This document shows positions 34,701 to 44,360 of a stretch of 64,000 nucleotides of DNA, in pieces. Within the stretch, counting starts at the first letter, position 1; each line of letters starts with the position of its first letter. This DNA is from Vibrio sp. SS-MA-C1-2 (GTDB lineage Bacteria > Pseudomonadota > Gammaproteobacteria > Enterobacterales > Vibrionaceae), in assembly GCF_021513135.1 (NCBI RefSeq), contig NZ_CP090982.1:62001-126000 (forward strand), written 5' to 3'. Position numbers and translations under genes: made by a program. The notes beneath the pieces were generated by a model. That model made no database searches, was not told the DNA's origin, and was given only the letters and a program-made list of their open reading frames with translations.

Positions 34701-35432
34701 ATGTATAAAGTTTTAATTGTTGATGATCATGAAGAAATTAGAGAATTATTAGAACGCTTTTTAATTCAATATGATTTTAGTGTTGTCACAGCAAAAGATG
34801 GCGATGAGATGCTTTCATTACTAAAGCACACAGAGTTCAGTTTGATTGTACTTGATGTAATGATGCCAGGAAAAGATGGATTAACTTTGTGTCGAGAGTT
34901 AAGAAGTTGCTCTAATATTCCTATCATACTATTAACAGCAAATAGTGAAGATGTAGATAAAATAATTGGTTTAGAGATGGGAGCTGATGATTACTTAACA
35001 AAACCATTTAACCCAAGAGAATTGTTAGCGAGAATTAAAGCGCTTATTAGGCGAAGTGAGTATCCTTATGTATCAAAAGAAAATAATAACTCTATATCAA
35101 TGCCAAGTGATGAATGTTATACATTTGATAAATGGACTATGAATATTACACAACAACAGTTATTTGATGACCAAAAGGTAGAAACAATATTAACAAATAC
35201 TGAATTTCATTTATTGAAAGTATTGGTCGAAAACCCACAAAGAGTTTTAAGTCGAGAACAGATACTAGGTCGTTTAAAAGGAAATGATAGTGATATCTTC
35301 GATCGCGCTATTGATACAGGCATTAGTCGATTAAGAAAAAAATTAGAAGTTGATGCTAAAAGACCTAAAATCATAAAAACAATCTGGGGAGGAGGATATC
35401 AATTTATGGCTAGTGTGGTTAAGTGTGGTTAA
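34701..35432 (+). CDS. OmpR-family response regulator of the copper island
   Basis: A 243-residue protein: receiver domain (VDDHEE acidic pocket, phospho-acceptor Asp52 in IVLDVMMPG, Lys near 101 in YLTKPF) and a C-terminal winged-helix domain (FHLLKVLVENPQRVLSREQI and WGGGYQFM). The ATG at 34701 is chosen over a TTG 12 bases earlier. The last codons lie inside a 10-bp tandem repeat that separates it from the kinase gene. Its targets are probably the divergent Met/His-rich gene and neighbours. Confidence 0.88.
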   Translation: MYKVLIVDDHEEIRELLERFLIQYDFSVVTAKDGDEMLSLLKHTEFSLIVLDVMMPGKDGLTLCRELRSCSNIPIILLTANSEDVDKIIGLEMGADDYLTKPFNPRELLARIKALIRRSEYPYVSKENNNSISMPSDECYTFDKWTMNITQQQLFDDQKVETILTNTEFHLLKVLVENPQRVLSREQILGRLKGNDSDIFDRAIDTGISRLRKKLEVDAKRPKIIKTIWGGGYQFMASVVKCG

Positions 35433-35461
35433 GTGTGGTTAAGTGTGGTTAAGTGTGGTTA
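35412..35461 (+). repeat. Five perfect tandem copies of a 10-bp unit at the regulator/kinase junction
   Basis: AGTGTGGTTA is repeated five times without error from 35412 to 35461. The regulator's TAA (35430-35432) falls in the second unit, and the kinase's likely GTG starts (35443 or 35455) lie in the fourth and fifth. Because 10 is not a multiple of three, a change in copy number shifts the frame between the two genes. Confidence 0.95.
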
Positions 35462-36885
35462 AAATATCGCTTCCTAGAACATTATTAGGGCAACTTAATA
35501 CTGTATTTATTACTGGTTTATTATTATCAGTACTATTAGTCATTACTTTAATTTCTTCTCAATTTGGAAATCTATTGAACCAAGTTAATGAAAAAAATAC
35601 TATTGAGAGAGTAGAAGCGGTCGTTGATGCACTGGATAATAGTTCTAGCTTAATCCAAGTTCATATACTAGAAGCTGCAAATGGTGGTGGTCTAAGCTTT
35701 ACTCTTGATAAAGAACCTATAATAAAAAAAACAGATAAAAATAATTGTAATCATAAATTAAGTACACTAGAAAAAATTTTTCCAAATCGAAGGGTTTACT
35801 TTACTGAAGATAATATTGCGATACCATTAAACTCTGCACCGTCACATCATATGTCAATGATGCATTCATCATATAATCAAGGTATGCATATGATGAGTTC
35901 AAAGCTAAAAGAGCAATCCTACTATGTTGGGGCAATTCAACTCAAGAACAAAGATTGGTTAAATTTTAGCTCGGTAATAAATAATAATACTAAAATATGG
36001 TCATATTGGACTCTTGCTGGTTTGATTCTTATTTTAGGCTTAATGTTATATGGGATGTACTTGATCATTAAAAAAGCGCTGAAACCAATCTATGAACTAG
36101 GACGGTCTGCAACAAAAATAGGGATTGAACAACAGTTTATACAGATTGAAGAGCAAGGACCTAAAGAGCTACATGACACCATCCATGCTTTTAATTTAAT
36201 GCAGAAAAGATTAGATGATTATGTTTCAGATAGGACTAGAATGGTTGGTGCTATTTCTCATGATCTTCGTACACCACTCACGAGTATGCGGCTACGATTA
36301 GAGTTCATTGAAGAGAGTAACGACAAGAGAAAATTACTTTCTACGTTGACAAATATGGAAGAAATGTTGAATGCTACCTTATTATTTTCTCAACAAAGTA
36401 ACAAAAAAGAGCCATTAAAAGTTACTGATTTATCATGTTATATTAATACGATCATTGATGAATTCCCCATTGAAAAAAATAAGATTTCATTTTCTGATAT
36501 TAGAAAGTTTGACTGCTCACTTCCTCCTGTGAGTTTAAGGCGTGTAATCGAGAATTTATTAAATAATGCTTGTTTATATGGAAAAAGTGAAGATGGTAAG
36601 GCTTATATTAGTATTCAATCAGATGTTGATTATAGTTTGAATATATTTAAAGTTATTATTAGAGATAAAGGAAAAGGCATACCAGCATCTCAACTTGATA
36701 GTGTATTTAAACCTTTTTACAGAATTAACAAAGAACGGAATACTGAAAACTCTAATGTTGGCCTTGGATTATCAACATCACGTTCAATTATATTATCTTA
36801 TGGTGGTAGCCTTATTTTAAAGAACCATCCTGATGGTCTATCTGCTATTATTGAATTACCACTATTAAGTACTAATAGTGGTTAA
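35443..36885 (+). CDS. Sensor histidine kinase with Met/His-rich sensor loop
   Basis: The protein is about 480 residues: membrane segment at about 13-35, periplasmic region to about 183, second membrane segment (WTLAGLILILGLMLYGMYLI), HAMP, phospho-acceptor His273 in ISHDLRTPLTSM, and a HATPase domain (NLLNNACLYG, GKGIPASQL, GLGLSTSRSI). The periplasmic loop contains HHMSMMHSS and GMHMMSS, which suits sensing of Cu+ or Ag+. The start is a GTG inside the tandem repeat and lacks a clear ribosome binding site, so translation probably depends on coupling to the regulator stop. Confidence 0.85.
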   Translation: MWLSVVKISLPRTLLGQLNTVFITGLLLSVLLVITLISSQFGNLLNQVNEKNTIERVEAVVDALDNSSSLIQVHILEAANGGGLSFTLDKEPIIKKTDKNNCNHKLSTLEKIFPNRRVYFTEDNIAIPLNSAPSHHMSMMHSSYNQGMHMMSSKLKEQSYYVGAIQLKNKDWLNFSSVINNNTKIWSYWTLAGLILILGLMLYGMYLIIKKALKPIYELGRSATKIGIEQQFIQIEEQGPKELHDTIHAFNLMQKRLDDYVSDRTRMVGAISHDLRTPLTSMRLRLEFIEESNDKRKLLSTLTNMEEMLNATLLFSQQSNKKEPLKVTDLSCYINTIIDEFPIEKNKISFSDIRKFDCSLPPVSLRRVIENLLNNACLYGKSEDGKAYISIQSDVDYSLNIFKVIIRDKGKGIPASQLDSVFKPFYRINKERNTENSNVGLGLSTSRSIILSYGGSLILKNHPDGLSAIIELPLLSTNSG

Positions 36886-36887
36886 TT

Positions 36888-36927
36888 TTAGAGAGTAACT
36901 GGTAAAGAGCTATCAGTTACTCTCTAA
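36888..36927. terminator. Perfect 14-bp inverted repeat between convergent genes
   Basis: TTAGAGAGTAACTG (36888-36901) and CAGTTACTCTCTAA (36914-36927) with a 12-base loop lie between the kinase gene and the minus-strand gene at 36934. It probably terminates both. Confidence 0.75.
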
Positions 36928-36933
36928 TTTATA

Positions 36934-37266
36934 TTAATGGCAACACCATGGTTTATGACGTGAATTATTATAAATATTTGCATCTGCAAACTTATAATTT
37001 TCAATCCTTCTTTTTATCCACCATGTTGCTTTGATTTCAACTTCATATTCATCAAGAACTTGTTCTAAATAGTCGTATTGGATCATTGAAGCATCATAAG
37101 AAATAATAAGATTTTTCTTTATATCATCATAATGAGCATCATTGATTGCTTTATGTAGATTCAATTGATTAATTAAATCTGCTTGATAGGGAATATGTAT
37201 AATTGGTAATTTTCTTTCTACTAAATAGACTTCATGAATACCTAGTTTTATTATCTTTTGTTTCAT
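36934..37266 (-). CDS. Unknown small protein with Cys-Cys-His tail
   Basis: A 110-residue cytoplasmic protein. The fold pattern (beta-alpha-beta-beta-alpha-beta spacing, IIHIPYQADLINQLNLHKAI) could be HMA-like but without the CxxC metal motif. The C-terminus ends HKPWCCH, a plausible metal ligand set. It lies 17 bases upstream of the copper ATPase stop on the same strand, so it is the last gene of the CopA unit. It may be a copper chaperone variant; this is inference. Confidence 0.5.
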   Translation of the reverse strand: MKQKIIKLGIHEVYLVERKLPIIHIPYQADLINQLNLHKAINDAHYDDIKKNLIISYDASMIQYDYLEQVLDEYEVEIKATWWIKRRIENYKFADANIYNNSRHKPWCCH

Positions 37267-37283
37267 TTTGATTACCTATTATT

Positions 37284-40181
37284 TTATTGAGCTTGCTTTT
37301 TTAATCTAAGTCTATTTGCATTTAAGACGACCGTTATAGACGATAATGCCATTGCGATACTACCAAAGACTGGATTCAGTAGAATACCAAAACCAGGGTA
37401 TAAAATACCGGCAGCAATCGGAATCATCATTGCATTATAGATAAATGCCCAAAATAAGTTTTCTTTAATATTCTTCATGGTCGCTTTTGATAATGCAATC
37501 ATATCCACTACTGAGAGTGGTGAAGAGTTAAGTAGTGTCATCTGTGCATTTTCTATCGCAACATCGGAACCGCTTCCCATTGCAATACCTATATCGGCTT
37601 GTGCTAATGCAGGTGCGTCATTTATACCATCTCCAACCATGGCAATAGTTGCACCTTGTTCTTGAAGTTTTTTCACATGAAATGCTTTCTCATCAGGTAA
37701 TACTTGAGCAATCACGTCATCAACTCCAACCTTCTGACCGATAATGTTTGCAACAGCTTGATTATCGCCAGTTAACATCACCACACGAATTCCTTGCTGA
37801 CGAATATGTGCAACAGCTTTTTTCGCATCCTCTTTAATTGGATCAGAAACACCAATTAAACCTGCAAGCTGATTATTGACTGCAATAGTAATTGGTGTCC
37901 AAGCATTCGAAGTGTACTCATTTAATACGGAGTCAAGCGCTTGACAATCAATACCTTGTTCACGAATAAATTGTACTGAGCCTACCGAAAGTGATTTACC
38001 CCCTTGTTTTGCTGTTACTCCTTTACCGCGAATCGCTGTAAAGTTCTCCATATCACTTGCTGTAATATTTTGTTCTTCAGCATAAACGCAAATAGCCTTA
38101 GCAAGTGGGTGCTCAGACAGTTTCTCAACGCCATAGAGTGCTGAGAGAAGTTGTGACTCAGAAAGCTCATTATTAAATAACGTCACTTTTTGAACTGTTG
38201 GCTTTCCTGCTGTTAATGTGCCTGTTTTATCAAAAACTATGGTGTCGATTTTACTCGCATTTTGTAAGACATCCGCATCACGTATTAAAATACCCAATTG
38301 TGCAGCATTGCCTATACCGGCAGTTATTGAAAGTGGCGTCGCCAAACCCAGCGCACAAGGACAAGCAATAATTAAGATTGATGTCACCACAACCAATACA
38401 TAACTCGACGCCGGATGAGGGCCAAATAGATACCAAATAATTCCAGCTAAAATCGCAATGCCAATTACAATCGGAACAAAGACAGAGGAGATCTTATCTG
38501 CCAATTTTGCAATTGCAGGTTTGCTGCTTTGTGCTTCACGTACCAGTTTAATGATCTTTGAGAGCATGGTGTCACTACCGATACTTGTTGCTTCAATAAC
38601 TAGACTGCCATCCCCATTGATTGTTCCTGCTGATACTGGCTTACCTTGTTGCTTTGAAACAGCTAACGGTTCACCCGTTAACATCGATTCATCAACATAT
38701 GAGTAACCACTCACTACTTTACCGTCAACAGGAATTTGCTCTCCAGGCTTCACGCGTAGCTGCATACCTTTGGTAATTGACTCGATTGATATGGATACTT
38801 CCTCACCACTCTCTAATACATGCAGTGCAGACTTGGGTTGAAGTTTCACTAACGCCTGTAGCGATTGGGTCATCTTTGCTTTTGAGCGTGTTTCAATATA
38901 GTGCCCAAGTGAGATCAAACCGATGATCATCACACTGGCTTCAAAATAGACATGGCGACTTTGAGCTGGAAATAGGTCAGGAAATAACACCAAAACCGCA
39001 GAGTAGAGCCAAGCAGTGCCTGTTCCTAAAGCAATTAAGGTATCCATGGTTGCGTGTGCATGTTTAAACGCTTTCCAAGCATTGGTGTAGAAGTGCCTGC
39101 CAACCGTTGTCATAATCGCAAGGCAAACTAATCCTAACCCGCCCCAGACCAGTTGATCACTACCACTTTGAATCATCATGCTACCGCCGAGTAGACCCCA
39201 TAGCATCAAGAGGGCACCAACGAGAATCCCCCAAATTGCTGCACGTTTATGGTGAGCAAGCTCTTTTTCTAATTCGGCTTTCTGCTGTTGCTGCTGGGTA
39301 TGAAGATCTTCAGTCAGCTTTGCACTATAACCAATTCCATTCACAGCGTCTTCAATTTGCTTCGCTACTGACTTTGATTGGTTCTCAAGAATAACAGACG
39401 CTGTTCTTTCTGCTAGATTTACCTGTGCACGACTAACACCATTGACTGACATGATAGCTTTTTCAACCGTAGCAACACAACTCGCACATGTCATTCCGCT
39501 AATTGTAAAGTAGATAGCTTCTTTAGGAAGGTCAGCCTGTGGTTGTTGTTCAGGCTCTATTTGTTTCTTTGGAATATTTTTCTTTATTTTTTGACTTTCA
39601 GCTAATTGAGATGTTGAAAAGTAAGCCTGATAACCTAAAGCTTCAATACGAGAGATAATTTCTTGGTGAGATAATTGAGACAGAATTATAATATTTTCTT
39701 TATCAATAGAAACTATCTTATTTTCTGAGCTAGTAGAGAATGTCTTTGTTATTTTTTCAATACACTTTCCACAACTTACTCCTTGCAATGTGAAGTGTGC
39801 TTTTTCATTACCAATAAATCCAGCTTCAATGATAATATTTAGGATTTCTTTGTTTTGACATGATGTCCATACTTTCAATTCAGACGTAGATATAAATTTT
39901 ATATCAGTATTTTTTAGCTTGCCTAGAGCTGCAGTTAATTTTTCTACACACTTTTGACAATTTAACCCATTTAAAGAAAAGGTTAACTCTTGGCCAGCAC
40001 TATAGCCTATTGAAGTAATACCATTCTGAATCTTCTCAATACTGACGTTGCTCTCAATAAGAACTCTTTCTGTAGATATTTCTATTATGTTGCTATCATC
40101 TAGAGATTCAATAAAAGTCTGTACTTTTTTTATACACTTACCACAAGACAGGCCTTTTAGTAATAATTCTATATATTTCAT
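37284..40181 (-). CDS. copA: Copper-exporting P1B ATPase with four HMA domains
   Basis: A 965-residue P1B-type ATPase. Four N-terminal heavy-metal domains carry GLSCGKC, GLNCQKC, GVSCGKC and GMTCASC; then come eight membrane segments with IIACPCALG (CPC ion site), the phosphorylation site DKTGT, the SEHPLAKAI nucleotide site and [10 protein letters not shown]. It pumps Cu+ (or Ag+) from cytoplasm to periplasm. Bacterial CopA usually has one or two HMA domains, so four is high; the first three are divergent and lack the usual Met before CxxC. The ATG at 40181 is preferred over an upstream 49-residue extension that lacks a ribosome binding site. Confidence 0.93.
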   Translation of the reverse strand: MKYIELLLKGLSCGKCIKKVQTFIESLDDSNIIEISTERVLIESNVSIEKIQNGITSIGYSAGQELTFSLNGLNCQKCVEKLTAALGKLKNTDIKFISTSELKVWTSCQNKEILNIIIEAGFIGNEKAHFTLQGVSCGKCIEKITKTFSTSSENKIVSIDKENIIILSQLSHQEIISRIEALGYQAYFSTSQLAESQKIKKNIPKKQIEPEQQPQADLPKEAIYFTISGMTCASCVATVEKAIMSVNGVSRAQVNLAERTASVILENQSKSVAKQIEDAVNGIGYSAKLTEDLHTQQQQQKAELEKELAHHKRAAIWGILVGALLMLWGLLGGSMMIQSGSDQLVWGGLGLVCLAIMTTVGRHFYTNAWKAFKHAHATMDTLIALGTGTAWLYSAVLVLFPDLFPAQSRHVYFEASVMIIGLISLGHYIETRSKAKMTQSLQALVKLQPKSALHVLESGEEVSISIESITKGMQLRVKPGEQIPVDGKVVSGYSYVDESMLTGEPLAVSKQQGKPVSAGTINGDGSLVIEATSIGSDTMLSKIIKLVREAQSSKPAIAKLADKISSVFVPIVIGIAILAGIIWYLFGPHPASSYVLVVVTSILIIACPCALGLATPLSITAGIGNAAQLGILIRDADVLQNASKIDTIVFDKTGTLTAGKPTVQKVTLFNNELSESQLLSALYGVEKLSEHPLAKAICVYAEEQNITASDMENFTAIRGKGVTAKQGGKSLSVGSVQFIREQGIDCQALDSVLNEYTSNAWTPITIAVNNQLAGLIGVSDPIKEDAKKAVAHIRQQGIRVVMLTGDNQAVANIIGQKVGVDDVIAQVLPDEKAFHVKKLQEQGATIAMVGDGINDAPALAQADIGIAMGSGSDVAIENAQMTLLNSSPLSVVDMIALSKATMKNIKENLFWAFIYNAMMIPIAAGILYPGFGILLNPVFGSIAMALSSITVVLNANRLRLKKQAQ

Positions 40182-40273
40182 TCTTCCCCCAATAAATAAA
40201 AAATTCCATATATAAGATATATCCTTGATATGCCTTTCACTATTTATAGGTAATGAAAGGCATATATAATTAA

Positions 40274-40387
40274 CTACCCAAAGAAAAATGCTAAAGCAAA
40301 TATTGCAACAAACAGTATCGCAATACATTTAAGCATAAATCCTAAGTTATTTGAGCCGCCTTTTGGCGCTTGATTACAACACCCCAT
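40274..40387 (-). CDS. Small Cys-containing membrane peptide
   Basis: A 37-residue protein: [14 protein letters not shown] then one hydrophobic helix ([16 protein letters not shown]). The N-terminal Cys pair could bind Cu+. It lies ten bases after the DUF411 gene and before copA on the same strand. Small membrane proteins of this type recur in copper islands; function unknown. Confidence 0.65.
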   Translation of the reverse strand: MGCCNQAPKGGSNNLGFMLKCIAILFVAIFALAFFFG

Positions 40388-40396
40388 TTCTGATAC

Positions 40397-40837
40397 CTAT
40401 TTTTTCTCAGGATAAAATTGAAAAGGCGATGTACTACCATCTTGATGAATTAGATAGACAGTATAAGCTTGTTGATAGCTCCCTTGCTCCATCCCCGGAG
40501 AGCCAATTGGCATACCGGGTACAGTTAAACCTTTACTATTTTTCGGTGGGTTTGCCATAAAACGTTGAACATCAGCAATAGGAACATGCCCTTCAAATAC
40601 ATAGTCATTAATGATTGCGGTATGGCATGACGCAAGTTGAGGAGCAATTTGGTATTTTTGCTTTACTACATTCATATTTTCTTGATTGTGAATCTCAACA
40701 GTAAAGCCTGCATCACTCATCTGCTCAGCCCACTTATCGCAGCAACCACAGTATGGTGATTTATAGGTCGCTACCGTGGTTGCAAATACAGATGAAGTAA
40801 ATAACATCATTGGTATTAATAATAAACGCTTTTTCAT
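40397..40837 (-). CDS. DUF411 periplasmic metal-binding protein
   Basis: A 146-residue protein with signal peptide MKKRLLLIPMMLFTSSVFA, then YKSPYCGCCDKWAEQMSDAG, the CxCC site of DUF411, ASCHTAII, and VPGMPIGSPGME with Met ligands. These proteins bind copper in the periplasm and often accompany Cus systems. The ATG at 40837 has AGGAG six bases upstream and sits next to the cusA stop. Confidence 0.9.
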   Translation of the reverse strand: MKKRLLLIPMMLFTSSVFATTVATYKSPYCGCCDKWAEQMSDAGFTVEIHNQENMNVVKQKYQIAPQLASCHTAIINDYVFEGHVPIADVQRFMANPPKNSKGLTVPGMPIGSPGMEQGSYQQAYTVYLIHQDGSTSPFQFYPEKK

Positions 40838-40838
40838 C

Positions 40839-43800
40839 TTATTCTCCTTGAGAGGATGTTTTAGATTCAATGGAATCAATATGTTTAATTTTCTGCTTCT
40901 GCCACAAGAAATAAAGTGCAGGTAGCAATAGTAAGGTTAAAAATAATGCTGTCCCCATTCCGCCTATCATAGGTACAGCAATACGACGCATGGTTTCAGC
41001 GCCTGCACCCGTTCCAGACATCACGGTAAATAGACCAACAACCACGGTTGCCACTGTCATAATGATTGGGCGAACACGTTTTGAAGCCCCTTCAATAATC
41101 GCCAACTTCAACTCATCAACCGTAAGTTTATCCATTTGTTTAAGATGATCTTTTTTGGCATTTTCAAGATAAGTCAGCATTAAAACACCAATCTCAACCA
41201 CCAAGCCTGCGGTGGCAATAAACCCAACAGCCACTGCGACCGAGTAGTTGTAATTGGCAACATAGAGATACCAAACACCACCAACCAGAGCAAATGGAAG
41301 GCTTAACATGACTAAGGCAACTTCACCAATGGAACGGAAGTTTAAATAGAGCAGGATAAAGATCACAGCAATCGTTACAGGAATGACTACTTTGAGTCGT
41401 TCAGCCGATTTCTGCATATATTCATATTGACCAGACCAGTTTAATGAATACCCTGCTGGAAGTTTGAGCTGTTCATTAACCACGGCTTGCGCTTTCTGAA
41501 CATATGAACCTACATCAACGCCTTGATCAAGAGAAACAAAAACCCAGCCATTAGGAATCGCATTTTCTGTTTTTATCGCTGGCGGTCCATCTTGAATTGA
41601 AACATCAGCGATATCAGATAATGTAATGTGCTGACCTAATGGCGTGACGATCGGCAAGAGTTTCAGTTTATCATCTGAATCACGATAGCTCTGTGAATAA
41701 CGAATATTAACAGGATAACGTTCAATGCCTTCAACCGTTGTTGTCACATTCATGCCACCAACCGCTGTTTGGATGATTTGTTGAACATCGGCAATATTTA
41801 GACCATACCTTGCCGCCTGACTACGATTTATATCGATATTCACGTATCGTCCACCCGCTGCACGCTCAGCATAAGCAGAGGCCGTACCCGGTACGGTTGG
41901 CAGAATTTTTTCTAACTCCTGCCCCACTTTTTCGATCACCGCGAGGTCAGTGCCTGCAATTTTAATTCCAACTGGCGTTTTAATCCCCGTCGATAACATA
42001 TCGATTCGAGTTTTTATCGGTTCAACCCAAGCATTGGATAACCCTGGTATTTTAACCAAACGATTAAGCTCTTGTTTCAGCTTCTCTTTGGTCATTCCTT
42101 CTCGCCATTCACTTTTGGGTTTAAATTGAATGGTTGTCTCTATCATGGTTAAAGGTGCAGGGTCCGTTGCTGTTTCTGCACGCCCTACCTTACCAAATAC
42201 CGATTTCACTTCAGGTACAGTTTTAATTAATCGATCTGTTTGTTGAACAATTTCTCGTGCTTTACCCACAGATATTCCAGCATAGGTACTCGGCATGTAC
42301 ATTAAATCTCCCTCATCCATTGGTGGCATAAATTCGCTACCAATACGTTGCAAAGGATACCAAGCGGATGCAGTGACACTGACCGCGATAAGAATCATCA
42401 CAAACGGGTGTTTAAGAGAAGCCTTTAGTAGTGGTCGATAGCTCGCAATCAGAAGACGGTTCAGCGGATTTTTCTCTTCCGAAATAATTTTCCCACGAAC
42501 AAAGAAGCCCAGTAAAACAGGTACTAAGGTTACAGCTAACCCTGCTGATGCTGCCATTGCATACGATTTTGTAAACGCAAGAGGGTGAAATAATTTCCCA
42601 GATTGCCCTTGAAGCGCAAAGACAGGAATAAAGCTTACCGTGATGATCAACAAAGAGAAAAAGAGTGGTGAAGCAACCTCTTTACAGGAATCCCCCACTT
42701 TTTGCCAATGAGTACGATCATCTTTCATCTCCATATGCTTATGGAGGTTTTCAACCATAACAATGGCCCCATCCACCATGGCACCGATTGCAATCCCAAT
42801 CCCACCTAAGCTCATAATATTGGCGTTTACGCCTTGATAATACATCACAATATATGCGGTGAGAATTCCAACAGGTAGGGTTAAAATAACCACAAGTGTT
42901 GAACGTAAGTGCCACAGGAACAGCCCGCAGATCACCGCCACAACAACGATCTCTTCAATGAGTTTTTTCACTAACTCATCTTGAGCTTCTTTGATAAGGC
43001 TAGATCTGTCATAAGTAGTTACAACCTTCACTCCATCTGGTAAGCCTTTTTCAAGCTGAGTTAACTTCTCCTTAACCGCATCAATGGTTTTTTGTGCATT
43101 CTCACCAGAGCGCATCACCACAATGCCACCCACAACTTCACCTTGACCATCTAAATCCGCAACACCACGACGCATTTGCGGCCCTAAACGAACATCAGCT
43201 ACATCCCCAATGGTAATAGGCACACCTTTTTTATTGGTGAGCAATGGAATATGTTTAATGTCCTTTATGCTTGAAATATAACCATCAGTTCGCACCATAT
43301 ATTCTGCTTCAGCCATTTCGATGACTGAAGCTCCAGCTTCTAAGTTGCCACTTTTTACCGCATTAGATAGTTGCTTTAAACTGATGCCATAAGCACGCAA
43401 TTTATTGGGATCTACATCCACTTGGTACTGCTTAACCATACCCCCAACCGTTGCAATTTCAGAGACACCTGAAACAGACTGTAACTGATACTTCAAATAG
43501 AAGTCTTGCAGAGAGCGGAGGTCTGCAAGGTTATGCTTGCCTGATTCATCCACTAAAGCATATTCATAGATCCAGCCGACACCGGTTGCATCAGGCCCCA
43601 ATTGCGGGGTAGCCGATGCAGGGAGTTTACTCGCAACTTGTGAAAGGTATTCAAGTACACGAGAGCGCGCCCAATACATATCTGTTCCTTCATCAAAGAT
43701 GATATAAACATATGAATCACCGAAGAAAGAGAAACCTCTCACCGTTTTTGCTTTCGGTACTGAGAGCATTGCGGTAGTTAAAGGGTACGTTACTTGATCT

Positions 43801-43982
43801 TCTACAACCTGAGGGGCTTGCCCAGGGTAGCTTGTCTTCACAATGACCTGAACTTCTGACAGATCAGGAATAGCATCTACCGCAATATTTCTTACAGAAA
43901 AATAGCCAGCAGCTAGCAAAAACAGCGTTGCTAAACAGACAAGAAAACGATTTGAAATAGCCCAGTCAATCACTTTATTCAT
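40839..43982 (-). CDS. cusA: CusA-like RND efflux pump for Cu+/Ag+
   Basis: A 1047-residue heavy-metal RND transporter: an N-terminal transmembrane segment, two large periplasmic loops, 12 membrane helices in total, and the HME signature YPGQAPQVVEDQVTYPLTT plus the proton-relay region GGIGIAIGAMVDGAIVMVEN. It takes Cu+ or Ag+ from the periplasm (and from CusF) through CusB to the CusC outer-membrane channel. It is encoded just after cusF in a cusCBFA order. Confidence 0.96.
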   Translation of the reverse strand: MNKVIDWAISNRFLVCLATLFLLAAGYFSVRNIAVDAIPDLSEVQVIVKTSYPGQAPQVVEDQVTYPLTTAMLSVPKAKTVRGFSFFGDSYVYIIFDEGTDMYWARSRVLEYLSQVASKLPASATPQLGPDATGVGWIYEYALVDESGKHNLADLRSLQDFYLKYQLQSVSGVSEIATVGGMVKQYQVDVDPNKLRAYGISLKQLSNAVKSGNLEAGASVIEMAEAEYMVRTDGYISSIKDIKHIPLLTNKKGVPITIGDVADVRLGPQMRRGVADLDGQGEVVGGIVVMRSGENAQKTIDAVKEKLTQLEKGLPDGVKVVTTYDRSSLIKEAQDELVKKLIEEIVVVAVICGLFLWHLRSTLVVILTLPVGILTAYIVMYYQGVNANIMSLGGIGIAIGAMVDGAIVMVENLHKHMEMKDDRTHWQKVGDSCKEVASPLFFSLLIITVSFIPVFALQGQSGKLFHPLAFTKSYAMAASAGLAVTLVPVLLGFFVRGKIISEEKNPLNRLLIASYRPLLKASLKHPFVMILIAVSVTASAWYPLQRIGSEFMPPMDEGDLMYMPSTYAGISVGKAREIVQQTDRLIKTVPEVKSVFGKVGRAETATDPAPLTMIETTIQFKPKSEWREGMTKEKLKQELNRLVKIPGLSNAWVEPIKTRIDMLSTGIKTPVGIKIAGTDLAVIEKVGQELEKILPTVPGTASAYAERAAGGRYVNIDINRSQAARYGLNIADVQQIIQTAVGGMNVTTTVEGIERYPVNIRYSQSYRDSDDKLKLLPIVTPLGQHITLSDIADVSIQDGPPAIKTENAIPNGWVFVSLDQGVDVGSYVQKAQAVVNEQLKLPAGYSLNWSGQYEYMQKSAERLKVVIPVTIAVIFILLYLNFRSIGEVALVMLSLPFALVGGVWYLYVANYNYSVAVAVGFIATAGLVVEIGVLMLTYLENAKKDHLKQMDKLTVDELKLAIIEGASKRVRPIIMTVATVVVGLFTVMSGTGAGAETMRRIAVPMIGGMGTALFLTLLLLPALYFLWQKQKIKHIDSIESKTSSQGE

Positions 43983-43997
43983 TATCCAACGTCCTGC

Positions 43998-44357
43998 TTA
44001 GTGCATGATACCCGTTACAGTGACCATGCCATCTTTGTCTTTTTCTAGCATCATCATGTAGCTCTTGCCTTTCTCTAGCTTAGTAAGATCAATCGATGGT
44101 TCAACATTGAATGTCATCACCATCATAGGCCAACCCCAAGCTTTAATCTCTTGATGTTTTACTTTGATTTTATGTTTGCTAGCACTGATTGCTTTTACTT
44201 CAACCTGCGCATGAACCATAGCATCACCACTTTGTGACATGTCATGATTCATATGTTGGCTGTGATCCATATTTTGATGATTCATCTCATCAGCATTTGC
44301 ATTTGTTACTGCTAAAGCCAGTAGTAGTGAGCTCGCAAGCGTAATTAATTTTTTCAT
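43998..44357 (-). CDS. cusF: CusF-like periplasmic copper/silver chaperone
   Basis: A 119-residue protein with signal peptide MKKLITLASSLLLALAVTNA, a His/Met-rich linker (MNHQNMDHSQHMNHDM) and the CusF barrel with AWGWPMMVMTF holding the Trp and Met ligands that bind Cu+ by a cation-pi contact. It delivers metal to CusB/CusA. It lies between cusB and cusA. Confidence 0.93.
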   Translation of the reverse strand: MKKLITLASSLLLALAVTNANADEMNHQNMDHSQHMNHDMSQSGDAMVHAQVEVKAISASKHKIKVKHQEIKAWGWPMMVMTFNVEPSIDLTKLEKGKSYMMMLEKDKDGMVTVTGIMH

Positions 44358-44360
44358 GGA

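Noticed and set aside
35412-35461. CRISPR-like repeats
   Set aside because: The five 10-bp units are directly adjacent without spacers, so this is a simple tandem repeat. No CRISPR array or cas gene was seen in the window.
40182-40328. 49-residue N-terminal extension of the copper ATPase
   Set aside because: It lacks a ribosome binding site and is hydrophobic in a manner unlike CopA; the ATG at 40181 starts directly at the first HMA domain.
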